Shown: in pieces, positions 46,174 to 54,992 of the stretch | How positions within the stretch are numbered: the stretch's first letter is position 1 | Layout of the letters: each line of letters starts with the position of its first letter | From: Nostoc sp. TCL26-01 | GTDB taxonomy: Bacteria; Cyanobacteriota; Cyanobacteriia; Cyanobacteriales; Nostocaceae | Length of the DNA stretch: 64,000 nt | Reading direction: 5' to 3' | Assembly (NCBI RefSeq): GCF_013393945.1 | Contig: NZ_CP040297.1 | Coordinates: 6,600,809 to 6,664,808 of the forward strand | The notes under the pieces: model-generated | Database searches by the model: none | What the model saw: the letters and a program-made list of their open reading frames with translations, nothing else | What the model was told of the DNA's origin: nothing | Program-made: the position numbers and the translations under genes

Positions 46174-47457
46174 ATGAGCCTAAATCAGCGATCGCACTGT
46201 CATCAAACACATACGCATCCTACACGCCTAGAATTGGCATTGGAAACTGCCTCCAAGATAGAACTTGGGACAGCAGAAAAGCTGCGTCGTACCCAAGAGG
46301 AACTCCGACAGTATAGGATGTTGTATGAAAATCTTCCCTCTGTATACTTCAATTTGGATACAACAGGACTGATTTTGTCTGTCAACCAGTTTGGAGCTAA
46401 TAGTCTTGGGTACACACCAGAACAATTAATCCAACAGCCCATTTTTAAATTATTTTCTCAGCCAGACCTGCAAAAACTCTCTGAAGCTTTCATAAGTCTT
46501 TTACAAACTAAATCAGAAAATGCTCTTCACTGTGGAGGCTTAGTTTTAGAATCTCCTACTCATCAGGCAAAATGCGTAAAAGTCATATTAAGATTAATCC
46601 TGGATAGTGAGCAGTATTCTGATAAAAAGACAACTATTTTGATGGTTTGTGAGGACATTACCCCAGCAAAATTAGTGGAACAAGTCCCCGAAACAAAACA
46701 ATCTCAGTTAGCAGCAATAGAAAGCCTCACTCAACTAAAAGACGAATTTTTGGGTACGGTTTCCCATGAACTACGTACACCTTTAACTAATATGAAAATG
46801 GCGATTCAAATGTTAGGAATCGCCCTGGATCGAGAACAAAACTTTTTGTCAGAAATGACAAAACCAGCAGGCGATCGCCTAAAATCAGCTTGTTATTTTG
46901 AAATATTAGATCATGAATGCGATCGAGAAATAAATCTGATTAATAATTTTCTCGATTTACAACGTCTCGACACCAATGCTCAACCTTGGGTTTTGGAAAC
47001 AATTCATCTACAGCAATGGTTGTGGCGCATAGTAGAGCAATTTAAAACCCGAAATTTTCATATTTGCCAGCAACAATTACAGATTAACTTAGATCCCTCT
47101 CTCCCCCCCTTAACCTCTAATCCGTTCAGTTTAGAACGTATCTTGATAGAACTGCTCACTAACGCTTGTAAATTCAGCCCTCCAGGCGCAGTCATCACCA
47201 TCGCCGCCCAACACAAATCTCCAGATATCCTATTCCAAGTAATTAATACTGGTGTAGAAATTCCTACGCTAGAATTACCCCGGATTTTCGATAAATTCTA
47301 CCGCATTCCCAGTAACGATCCTTGGAAACAAGGCGGTACAGGCTTAGGTCTAGCACTAGTCCAAAAACTCATCGAGCAACTAGGAGGAACAATAAAAGTA
47401 GAAAGCGAGTCAAACCGTACCTGTTTTACCATCCAATTAGCGCTGAATGGTAAATAA
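46174..47457 (+). CDS. PAS-domain sensor histidine kinase
   Basis: This 427-residue cytosolic kinase has a short coiled coil (20-47), a PAS domain (about 48-165), HisKA with His198 (LGTVSHELRTPLTNM) and a HATPase_c domain with NACKFSPPG and GGTGLGLALVQKL. A short insertion (SEMTKPAGDRLKSACYFE, about 225-242) sits in the dimerisation helix region. No receiver, no membrane segment and no adjacent response regulator; the partner must be elsewhere. It follows the pseudouridine synthase by 64 bases. Confidence 0.92.
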   Translation: MSLNQRSHCHQTHTHPTRLELALETASKIELGTAEKLRRTQEELRQYRMLYENLPSVYFNLDTTGLILSVNQFGANSLGYTPEQLIQQPIFKLFSQPDLQKLSEAFISLLQTKSENALHCGGLVLESPTHQAKCVKVILRLILDSEQYSDKKTTILMVCEDITPAKLVEQVPETKQSQLAAIESLTQLKDEFLGTVSHELRTPLTNMKMAIQMLGIALDREQNFLSEMTKPAGDRLKSACYFEILDHECDREINLINNFLDLQRLDTNAQPWVLETIHLQQWLWRIVEQFKTRNFHICQQQLQINLDPSLPPLTSNPFSLERILIELLTNACKFSPPGAVITIAAQHKSPDILFQVINTGVEIPTLELPRIFDKFYRIPSNDPWKQGGTGLGLALVQKLIEQLGGTIKVESESNRTCFTIQLALNGK

Positions 47458-47469
47458 AAAGTGCGGAGG

Positions 47470-47656
47470 GAGTGCTGAGTGCTGAGTGCTGAGTGCTGAG
47501 TGAGGGAGTGAGGGAGTGAGGGAGTGAGGGATTAGTAAAATAGTGACCAATGACCAATGACCAATAACTAATGACTATTGACTATTGACTATTGACTATT
47601 GACCAATGACCAATGACTATTGACTATTGACTATTGACTATTGACTATTGACCAAT
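47470..47656. repeat. Short tandem repeats (GAGTGCT, AGTGAGGG, TGACCAA/TGACTAT)
   Basis: The same three repeat types as at 45319-45503, in the same order and orientation: GAGTGCT (about 47470-47502), AGTGAGGG (about 47502-47530) and TGACCAA/TGACTAT (about 47553-47656). The rest of the spacer to 47843 shows no gene. Confidence 0.93.
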
Positions 47657-47843
47657 CCCCAAAACTATCTTGCTGATATCTGCAATCTTTGCCTAATATG
47701 CGTCACAATTAATACTGCCACCAAAATTCACTGATGAAACCACAATTTTTGGCAAGTCTACTGTAGGCAGGGGCGGTCAATTGTGGCATTTTGGATCTCA
47801 GTGGCTAGAAGCACCTTGGAACGGGAATGAAGGAACTTCCACT

Positions 47844-49862
47844 ATGCTGATTTGCCCTCAGTGCGAATTTGAAAACCCCAACACTAACAAATTTTGTCAA
47901 AATTGTGGTGCTTCTTTGTCCCACAAGGTTTGTCCTGAATGCAGTGCGGAAGTACCTGCGAATACCCAGCATTGTCATAACTGTGGTGCGGAATGCGGTA
48001 CAGTTTGGTGGGCAATTGTCAAGAGAGGAATTGGGGAACTTGGGGCCCCCTCTGGGGATAAGGGGCAATGGGGACTGGTGACTGGGAAAGAAGAGGTAAA
48101 AGAGATAATTGAGCAGGAAGATAGTACTGCACTTTCTCCATGTCTATTGAGTGCAGGCTCTTATTTAGACAAAGAACAGCGTTATCAGTTATTGGAATCG
48201 CTAGCGGCTGAAAGTGCGGAAGTGGGTGTGAAAGTTTTAGATTGCCAACCTTATCAAATATCGCCAATTGCCGCAATCTTAGCCAATCAGCAACAGGGGT
48301 TAGCTACGCCAGCCTTGGAAGCTAACGGAATTCCTAGCTTGGCTCAGACTTATATGACTCTAAAATCCTCCAATCATCCACAAATACCCAAGATTCATGA
48401 TGCTTGGCAAGATGGTGATTTGCAAGTGGTGTTGATTGAAGATCGTTCTCATTGGCAGTATCTACTTGATTTATGGCAGAAAGAAACAACCAGTTCGTTA
48501 CAAATTTTATCCTGGTGCTATCAGATGACCCAATTATGGGCATTACTAGAACCAGTTAACTGTCACTACAGTTTGTTGGAGTTGTCAAATTTGCGGTTGG
48601 ATGAAAACCAGACAATAGCCCTACAAAGATTGTATGTGGAACCTCTGAACAGTAAGTTAGAGATGGAATATGTTCCGCCAGAGGTAGACGAGACAACAGC
48701 ACAGGAGGAAGCAGAAAATTTATCTATTTCTCAAGCACCTCCCACTGTTCAAGCTTTGGGACAAGTTTGGCAGGAGTTATTTAGACAATCCCAAAGAACT
48801 CAGTTTGGTTCGGTCATCCAGATTTTAGGAGATTTAGAGCAAGGTAAAATTCAAGCGATCGCCCAATTGCGATCGCGTTTAGCAGAAGTCGCTCAAGAAT
48901 TAGAAGTCACTATCATCCCCACTTTGGAACCAATGGAAGCAGAAAACACCACCTCACCAACCATCCTGCAAGTAGATGAGTTAGAAGATACTCACGGCAA
49001 GGCTGATGATATGCCGACAGTTGTGCTGTCAGTACAGTTGAGTAGTCTAGAAGACGCTGGTCGGACTGATGTCGGTCGGCAAAGGCATCACAATGAAGAT
49101 TATTTTGGTATTGAAACTAAAATTGAAAAAATAGAATTACCAAAAAACCGCAACTTGCAAGCTCGTGGTTTGTATATTCTTTGTGATGGGATGGGTGGAC
49201 ACGCTGGTGGTGAGGTAGCTAGTGAGTTAGCAGTTAATACTCTACGGCTATATTTTCAACAAAACTGGACTACTAATCAACTACCAACAGAAGAAAGTAT
49301 CCGAGAGGCTGTTTATCTAGCAAATGCAGCAATTTACGAGAAAAATCAACAAGATGCCCGTTCTGGTGTGGGACGGATGGGTACTACTTTGGTAATGCTG
49401 CTGATTCAAGGTAATCAAGCCGCCGTGGCTCATGTGGGAGATAGTCGCCTTTATTCTGTCACTCGCAAATGGGGATTGGAACAAGTCACAGTAGATCATG
49501 AAGTCGGTCAACGAGAGATTACTAGAGGTGTGGAAGCAGCGATCGCTTATGCCCGCCCAGATGCTTACCAACTGACTCAAGCTTTGGGGCCTCGTGACGA
49601 AACAGCTATCAATCCTGATGTGGATTTTTTTGAGATTAATGAGGATAGTCTGTTAATTTTGGCTTCCGATGGGTTGTCAGATAATGATTTACTAGAAGCT
49701 AACTGGCAAACTCATCTACTCCCCCTATTAAGTTCCGGTACTAACCTAGAGCAAGGTGTTACAGAATTAATTGATTTAGCTAACCAATACAACGGTCATG
49801 ACAACATTACTGCTATACTTGTCCGGGCAAAAGTTCGGCCAAATCTAGAGGGGAATTCGTAA
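47844..49862 (+). CDS. PP2C-type Ser/Thr phosphatase with zinc ribbons and a pseudokinase-like domain
   Basis: From the ATG at 47844 (AAGGAA upstream) the protein is 672 residues. The N terminus has two zinc-ribbon units (CPQCEF...FCQNCG, CPECSA...CHNCG). The middle (about 100-360) looks like a degenerate protein kinase: SNHPQIPKIHDAWQDGDLQV aligns with the neighbour's NHPGIPKYYDFFVEGG, but HRD and DFG are gone. The C terminus is an intact PP2C domain: GRTDVGRQRHHNEDYFG, LCDGMGGHAGGE, GTTLVMLL, VAHVGDSRLY, SDGLSDND and GHDNITAILV. It probably acts on the same targets as the FHA kinase encoded next. A G-rich stretch at about 48020-48110 looks like an inserted repeat. Confidence 0.9.
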   Translation: MLICPQCEFENPNTNKFCQNCGASLSHKVCPECSAEVPANTQHCHNCGAECGTVWWAIVKRGIGELGAPSGDKGQWGLVTGKEEVKEIIEQEDSTALSPCLLSAGSYLDKEQRYQLLESLAAESAEVGVKVLDCQPYQISPIAAILANQQQGLATPALEANGIPSLAQTYMTLKSSNHPQIPKIHDAWQDGDLQVVLIEDRSHWQYLLDLWQKETTSSLQILSWCYQMTQLWALLEPVNCHYSLLELSNLRLDENQTIALQRLYVEPLNSKLEMEYVPPEVDETTAQEEAENLSISQAPPTVQALGQVWQELFRQSQRTQFGSVIQILGDLEQGKIQAIAQLRSRLAEVAQELEVTIIPTLEPMEAENTTSPTILQVDELEDTHGKADDMPTVVLSVQLSSLEDAGRTDVGRQRHHNEDYFGIETKIEKIELPKNRNLQARGLYILCDGMGGHAGGEVASELAVNTLRLYFQQNWTTNQLPTEESIREAVYLANAAIYEKNQQDARSGVGRMGTTLVMLLIQGNQAAVAHVGDSRLYSVTRKWGLEQVTVDHEVGQREITRGVEAAIAYARPDAYQLTQALGPRDETAINPDVDFFEINEDSLLILASDGLSDNDLLEANWQTHLLPLLSSGTNLEQGVTELIDLANQYNGHDNITAILVRAKVRPNLEGNS

Positions 49863-49895
49863 TTAGTAATTGGTAATTGGTAATTGGTAATTAGT
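49858..49895. repeat. Heptamer tandem repeat TAATTGG
   Basis: About five units of TAATTGG/TAATTAG. The PP2C stop codon TAA (49860-49862) is the first unit's start. Confidence 0.85.
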
Positions 49896-49987
49896 CAGGA
49901 CATTGATTATTTTGCTTTGTCCTCACAAAAATCCAAGAAATTTGCATTTTGAATTGATTCGTCTCCAACCCTTATTTAGGTGGTATT

Positions 49988-51265
49988 GTGGTTACCCTGA
50001 CCCTGTTAGAACCGCAACAAAAAACACCTCTGAAACAGTGGTGCTTTGAAAATTCTTCCGTGATTCGCATCGGTCGTGCGGCGGATAATCATGTTGTGTT
50101 GACTGATAGTTTAGTTTCTCGCCATCATCTAGAAATTCGGCAGGTTGATGCTGGCGATAAAGTCGCTTTGTGGCAAGTGATTAGTAAGGGGACAAATGGG
50201 ACTTTCCTGAATGGGGTTTTGGTAATTCAGGGTCAATTACCAGAAAATTGTTTGCTACAACTGGCACAAGGAGGGCCGATATTACAGTTTCAAGTCCAAG
50301 AAACAACAGCAGCAATTGAAGCCAGTTCATCGCCTGAGATTGAGAATTTCACAGAAAATAGTTCCCCTGAATTCTCATACCCCCAAGGTGGTAATTTATC
50401 TCCAACTTGCAACCATGAGGGTAATTCTCCTCAGAACTTGTTCTGTATTCACTGCGGACAGCCCCTGACTGTACAACACAAAATCCGCCATTACCAAGTG
50501 TTACGGACTCTCGGACAAGGTGGTATGGGTACTACTTATTTGGCTTGGGATGCAGCCGGAGTAATTGCTGGACACCCCAAATTGTTGGTGTTAAAGCAAA
50601 TGAATGCCGATATGGCGAAAATTGCCAAAGCGCAAGAATTATTTGAACGGGAAGCCTATACTCTGAAATCCCTAAATCATCCAGGAATTCCCAAGTACTA
50701 TGATTTTTTTGTGGAAGGTGGCAAAAAGTACTTGGCGATGGAATTGGTTCATGGCCAAGACTTAGAAAAACGTATTTACACCACAGGGCCAGTCACACCT
50801 AATCAAGCGATCGCCTGGATGATCCAAACTTGCAATATTTTAGATTACCTGCACAGCCAAGAACCACCACTCATCCACCGCGACATTAAACCCGCGAACC
50901 TGATGGTACGCACAGCTAATAATCAGATAGCAGTGTTAGATTTTGGCGCGGTGAAGGAAATCGGCACAACCCCAGGTACACGCATAGGTGCAGAAGGTTA
51001 TTGCGCTCCTGAACAAGAACGGGGACAACCTCTGACTCAATCTGATTTGTATGCGATCGGCCCTACACTAATTTTTCTCCTCACAGGCGAAAACCCTTTT
51101 AAGTTTTATCGCCAAAAAGGGCGCGGTTTCCGGTTTGATGTGAGTAAAGTGCCGACAATGACACCTCAATTAACAGAAGTAATCGACCGCGTTACCGAAC
51201 CTTTGCCACGCGATCGCTACCAATCTGCTCAAGAATTAGCTGCGGCCTTGGCGACTTGTAAATGA
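49988..51265 (+). CDS. FHA-domain Ser/Thr protein kinase
   Basis: This 425-residue protein starts at GTG. It has an N-terminal FHA domain (about 24-82; IRIGR, SLVSRHHLEI, GTNGTFLNG) that binds phosphothreonine, a short cysteine motif (CNHEG...FCIHCG, 141-156) and a protein kinase domain (about 168-425) with GQGGMGTTY, Lys203, HRDIKPAN (297-304), DFG (318-320) and GYCAPEQ. All catalytic residues are present. No membrane segment. The PP2C gene 125 bases upstream on the same strand makes a kinase/phosphatase pair. Confidence 0.92.
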   Translation: MVTLTLLEPQQKTPLKQWCFENSSVIRIGRAADNHVVLTDSLVSRHHLEIRQVDAGDKVALWQVISKGTNGTFLNGVLVIQGQLPENCLLQLAQGGPILQFQVQETTAAIEASSSPEIENFTENSSPEFSYPQGGNLSPTCNHEGNSPQNLFCIHCGQPLTVQHKIRHYQVLRTLGQGGMGTTYLAWDAAGVIAGHPKLLVLKQMNADMAKIAKAQELFEREAYTLKSLNHPGIPKYYDFFVEGGKKYLAMELVHGQDLEKRIYTTGPVTPNQAIAWMIQTCNILDYLHSQEPPLIHRDIKPANLMVRTANNQIAVLDFGAVKEIGTTPGTRIGAEGYCAPEQERGQPLTQSDLYAIGPTLIFLLTGENPFKFYRQKGRGFRFDVSKVPTMTPQLTEVIDRVTEPLPRDRYQSAQELAAALATCK

Positions 51266-51315
51266 AGCAAATAGTGCATGAGGAGTGATGAATAATCAAA
51301 ACTCCCAGCCCCTAT

Positions 51316-51534
51316 CTATCCCTCATCCCAATTTTCCACCGCCAGCAAATCGCTAATCGGGTCTTGCATATTGAAGCCAAAATCCAATAGCTCCTGTTTC
51401 CAGTGCTGCCAATCGTTGCCGTAAAGTAAAGCTATCTTCCAAATGCTGTCACTTGGCTTGATAATATTCGATTCAACGAGTGATTGCACGTTACGCTGCA
51501 ATTTCACCATTGGGTGAATTACTTGCTGAGTCAT
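51316..51534 (-). CDS. DUF4327-like small protein
   Basis: This 72-residue protein resembles the cyanobacterial DUF4327 family: a basic N-terminal helix (VKLQRNVQSLVESNIIKPSDSIWKIALLYG) and the ending DPISDLLAVENWDEG with conserved acidic and tryptophan residues. Its role is unknown. It is convergent with the kinase gene and stands alone. Confidence 0.7.
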   Translation of the reverse strand: MTQQVIHPMVKLQRNVQSLVESNIIKPSDSIWKIALLYGNDWQHWKQELLDFGFNMQDPISDLLAVENWDEG

Positions 51535-52356
51535 AACCTCGATTCAATTCAAAATTTTATTGGGTAAATGCTTAATCAAAACTGCTTTCCGTCTTGCAAT
51601 TGTCACTAATTCGTAGAGTGTTGTAATTGGCAAAGCTAGTCTTAACTTTTTCACTATACCATAACAAACTCTACTAGCTGGCAACAAAATCCGACTTTGT
51701 ACGGTAATTACACCACAATACCTAAATTTCGCCAAGCAAACTACAGCGACAGCCAAATAAAACATTTGCTATCCCCATTTTGGCAGTTACAGCAAAAGCT
51801 AGAACAGCTAACAAGGTTTTGCCTGTGGCATCCACTAAAATCTGTGCAATTTTTAAAAAGCCCATAGAGTATTGGCTAAAGAAATCCGTTTTGACAACAA
51901 ATAGAGTACTTTTAACATACAGTTGTAACCGTTATATACAATAACGCAAACATCCAGAGCCAGATTAAATCATTGCAAAACTTAATATAAGTTTAATTTT
52001 TCTGCGGAGATAAAGCAGACATAGATTTTCTTGCACCCAATTTCCTCAGACCACAGTCACCCATCAAGTAAATATACGGAGACAAGCTGGACTTTTAATG
52101 CTTCTTAGGTAAGCAACGTCTCATCGCTGAGTCAGTAAGTGCGTAGTCCAAGCTTCATCTCTATTTTCCTCATGACTACAGCAATAACTACAAATTAATC
52201 AACATTTCGACACAACATGGTTCATACATCTTCATTCAAATTTTCACCCAAGCATAAAAAATTTGTAGTTCAGATGTTAGTTTCTGTGAGCTAATGGGTA
52301 ATCTTTAATCTAGAAGCTTACTTCATCTAAGTATTTACCACATTAATTATCGCAAT
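51535..52356. other. Long spacer, no supported gene
   Basis: About 820 bases. On the minus strand two frames (51865 leftwards, starting MGFLKIAQILVDATGKTLL, and 51765-51544) would join into one short hydrophobic protein only with a frameshift near 51765; this may be a decayed gene but I cannot confirm it. The rest is AT-rich with no repeat, tRNA or terminator recognised; the last part holds the promoter of the TPR gene. Confidence 0.3.
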
Positions 52357-52752
52357 ATGGCTAGCTCAGGAGAAGAATATTTCGTTGCTCGCAATAAAAA
52401 AATAGAACGGAAAAAACGTTTATTAACTATAGTATCCGTTGTTTCGTTTATTGGCTCTGGTCTATTTTCCATAGCTACAACTCTAAAACAGGCTAGCCAA
52501 AACCAACACTCGCAATCAGTCGTTGTATCTGAAAAATCTTTGTTACAACAACAAGCTCAAGGTTATGAACTGGTATTACAGCGAGAACCAAAAAATCAAG
52601 TGGCGTTAGAAAAACTATCTTTAGTCAAGTTGCAATTAAAAGACATGAATGGTGCTATTGCACCTTTAGAAAAGTTAGTGAAGCTGCACCCAGACAGGCA
52701 AGATTATAAAATTGTATTAAATCAAATAAAAAAGCAAAATGATGGCAAATAA
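52357..52752 (+). CDS. Membrane-anchored protein with a TPR-like repeat
   Basis: This 131-residue protein has a basic N terminus (ARNKKIERKKR), one membrane segment (about 22-42), a short linker and a TPR-like pair of helices: YELVLQREPKNQVALEKLSLVKLQLKDMNGAIAPLEKLVKLHPDRQDY. It probably faces the periplasm or lumen side and binds a protein partner. It is 68 bases upstream of pseB on the same strand, but nothing ties it to the sugar pathway. Confidence 0.72.
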   Translation: MASSGEEYFVARNKKIERKKRLLTIVSVVSFIGSGLFSIATTLKQASQNQHSQSVVVSEKSLLQQQAQGYELVLQREPKNQVALEKLSLVKLQLKDMNGAIAPLEKLVKLHPDRQDYKIVLNQIKKQNDGK

Positions 52753-52820
52753 AAATACATAATAAGTATCAAAAACTTTTCGCATATTTTTTAGTACACG
52801 TCATTTGATTTGTTAAAACA

Positions 52821-53810
52821 ATGTTTGACGATAAATCGATTTTAATTACAGGCGGAACAGGATCATTTGGTAAGCAGTTTGTCAAAACTATTCTCAATAG
52901 ATATCAGCCACGAAAAGTAATAGTTTACTCACGAGACGAACTAAAACAGTACGAGATGGAACAGGAATTTAATTCGCCAGTCATGCGCTACTTTATTGGA
53001 GATGTGCGTGATCGCGATCGTTTACATCTAGCCTTGCGAGATGTCGATTATGTAGTTCATGCTGCTGCGCTTAAACAAATTCCGGCTGCTGAATATAACC
53101 CAATGGAATGTATTAAAACGAATATTCATGGAGCCAATAATGTTATTGATGTTGCTTTAGAGCAAGGTGTAGAAAAAGTCATTGCCCTTTCTACAGATAA
53201 AGCAGTGAATCCGATTAATCTTTATGGCGCAACTAAGTTAGCTGCTGATAAATTATTTGTTGCCGCCAATAACATTGTTGGTACGATGAAAACCAGATTT
53301 GCTGTAGTACGCTACGGAAATGTAGTTGGTTCTAGAGGATCAGTTGTCCCATTTTTTCAAAAACTAATTCAAGAAAAAGCTACAGAAATACCGATTACAG
53401 ACCCACGCATGACTCGTTTTTGGATTACACTCCAACAGGCGGTAGACTTAGTATTTCATAGCTTTGAAAGAATGCAGGGAGGAGAAATATTTGTTCCTAA
53501 AATTCCTTCCATGAAAATTACAGATTTAGCAGAGACACTTGCCCCAGGAGTTCCCACAAGAATTGTGGGAATGAGACCCGGAGAAAAACTACATGAGGCA
53601 ATGTTTTCTAGGGAATCTTCTCATTTAGCAGTAGAATTTGCTGATCATTATGTAATTAAACCAACTATTGAATATTCCTATTCTATTGATTACACTTATA
53701 ATGCTTCAAGCGAAGTAGGTATACCAGTTGCTGAGGGATTTGAGTATAGTTCTGAGACAAATACAGAATGGCTAAAAGGTTTTCAACTATTAGATATGCT
53801 GAAGCGATGA
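52821..53810 (+). CDS. pseB: UDP-GlcNAc 4,6-dehydratase (inverting), PseB
   Basis: This 329-residue short-chain dehydrogenase begins with the nucleotide-binding GGTGSFG (11-17). The catalytic STDKAVNPINLYGATK (Asp126, Lys127, Tyr135, Lys139) is the FlaA1/PseB form, which dehydrates UDP-GlcNAc and inverts C5. This is step one of pseudaminic acid synthesis. Length is normal. The stop overlaps the pseC start (ATGA). It opens the long same-strand cluster that runs to the window end. Confidence 0.93.
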   Translation: MFDDKSILITGGTGSFGKQFVKTILNRYQPRKVIVYSRDELKQYEMEQEFNSPVMRYFIGDVRDRDRLHLALRDVDYVVHAAALKQIPAAEYNPMECIKTNIHGANNVIDVALEQGVEKVIALSTDKAVNPINLYGATKLAADKLFVAANNIVGTMKTRFAVVRYGNVVGSRGSVVPFFQKLIQEKATEIPITDPRMTRFWITLQQAVDLVFHSFERMQGGEIFVPKIPSMKITDLAETLAPGVPTRIVGMRPGEKLHEAMFSRESSHLAVEFADHYVIKPTIEYSYSIDYTYNASSEVGIPVAEGFEYSSETNTEWLKGFQLLDMLKR

Positions 53811-54979
53811 GTCAATATATTCCCTATGGAAAACAGGATATAAATCAAGCCGATATTGACGCTGTTATAGAAGTTTTGCGTTCAGATTGGATCACTCAAG
53901 GGCCGGCTATAGAAAAGTTTGAAAAAATAGTTGCAGAATATTGTGGAGTGAAATATGCTGTAGCAGTTTCTAGTGCCACAGCCGCACTACATATAGCTTG
54001 TTTAGCATCTGGTTTAGGGATAGGAGATATTCTTTGGACATCACCCAATACTTTTGTCGCCTCAGCTAATTGTGGGCTTTATTGTGGTGCAAAAGTTGAT
54101 TTTGTCGATATTGATACTAATACTTACAATCTGAGCATAGATGAATTAGAGCATAAATTAGTGAGGGCGGAACAGGAAGGATGTTTACCTAAAGTTTTAG
54201 TACCTGTACATTTTGCGGGACAGTGTTGTGAAATGGAGCGAATTGCAGCTTTATCACATCAGTATGATTTCAAAGTTATTGAAGATGCTTCCCATGCGAT
54301 CGGCGGAAAATATTTAGGAAAATCTATTGGCAACTGTGAATTTTCGGATATAACAGTATTAAGCTTTCACCCAGTCAAGATTATTACTACTGGAGAGGGT
54401 GGAATGTTATTAACAAATCAGGATGATCTATATCAAAAGTTAATTAGATTACGCAGTCATGGTATCACTCGTACTTCAGACTTAATGCAGGAAGAATCTC
54501 ATGGTTCTTGGTACTATCAACAACTAGAATTAGGTTTTAATTATCGGATAACTGATATTCAGGCGGCATTAGGGGCTAGTCAAATGCAACGACTAGATGA
54601 GTTTGTAGAACGCCGCAATTTTTTAGCTCAAAGATATCACCAGTTACTACAAGATTTACCTATCACATTACCTTGGCAACATCCAGATACTGAATCTAGT
54701 TGGCATCTTTATGTAATTCGACTCAAACTAGAAAAAATAAATAAAACTCACCGCCAAGTATTTGAAGGTTTACGTCAGACTGGTATTGGTGTGAATTTGC
54801 ACTATATTCCTGTTCATACACAGCCTTATTATCAACAATTAGGGTTTAAAGCTGGCAACTTCCCAGAAGCTGAAAGATACTATCAAGAAGCTATTAGCAT
54901 TCCCATCTATTATGGTTTAACAGAGCCAGCCCAAGATCAAGTAGTTACTTTACTCAAACAAACAATATTATGTAATTAA
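53807..54979 (+). CDS. pseC: UDP-4-amino-sugar transaminase PseC
   Basis: The protein is 390 residues from the ATG at 53807, which overlaps the pseB stop; the longer frame from 53768 is inside pseB. It is a DegT/DnrJ/EryC1-type PLP aminotransferase with Lys191 in LSFHPVKIITTGEGGML, YIPYGKQDINQADIDAV at the N terminus and SSATAALHIA. It adds the C4 amino group to the PseB product. Sequence and context fit the PseC branch rather than other DegT enzymes. Confidence 0.93.
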   Translation: MSQYIPYGKQDINQADIDAVIEVLRSDWITQGPAIEKFEKIVAEYCGVKYAVAVSSATAALHIACLASGLGIGDILWTSPNTFVASANCGLYCGAKVDFVDIDTNTYNLSIDELEHKLVRAEQEGCLPKVLVPVHFAGQCCEMERIAALSHQYDFKVIEDASHAIGGKYLGKSIGNCEFSDITVLSFHPVKIITTGEGGMLLTNQDDLYQKLIRLRSHGITRTSDLMQEESHGSWYYQQLELGFNYRITDIQAALGASQMQRLDEFVERRNFLAQRYHQLLQDLPITLPWQHPDTESSWHLYVIRLKLEKINKTHRQVFEGLRQTGIGVNLHYIPVHTQPYYQQLGFKAGNFPEAERYYQEAISIPIYYGLTEPAQDQVVTLLKQTILCN

Positions 54980-54992
54980 ATGAAGGAGTGAT

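Noticed and set aside
47869..48081. Plus-strand open frame overlapping the zinc-ribbon part of the PP2C gene
   Set aside because: It is an alternative frame of the zinc-ribbon coding sequence; the cysteine motifs are in the PP2C frame.
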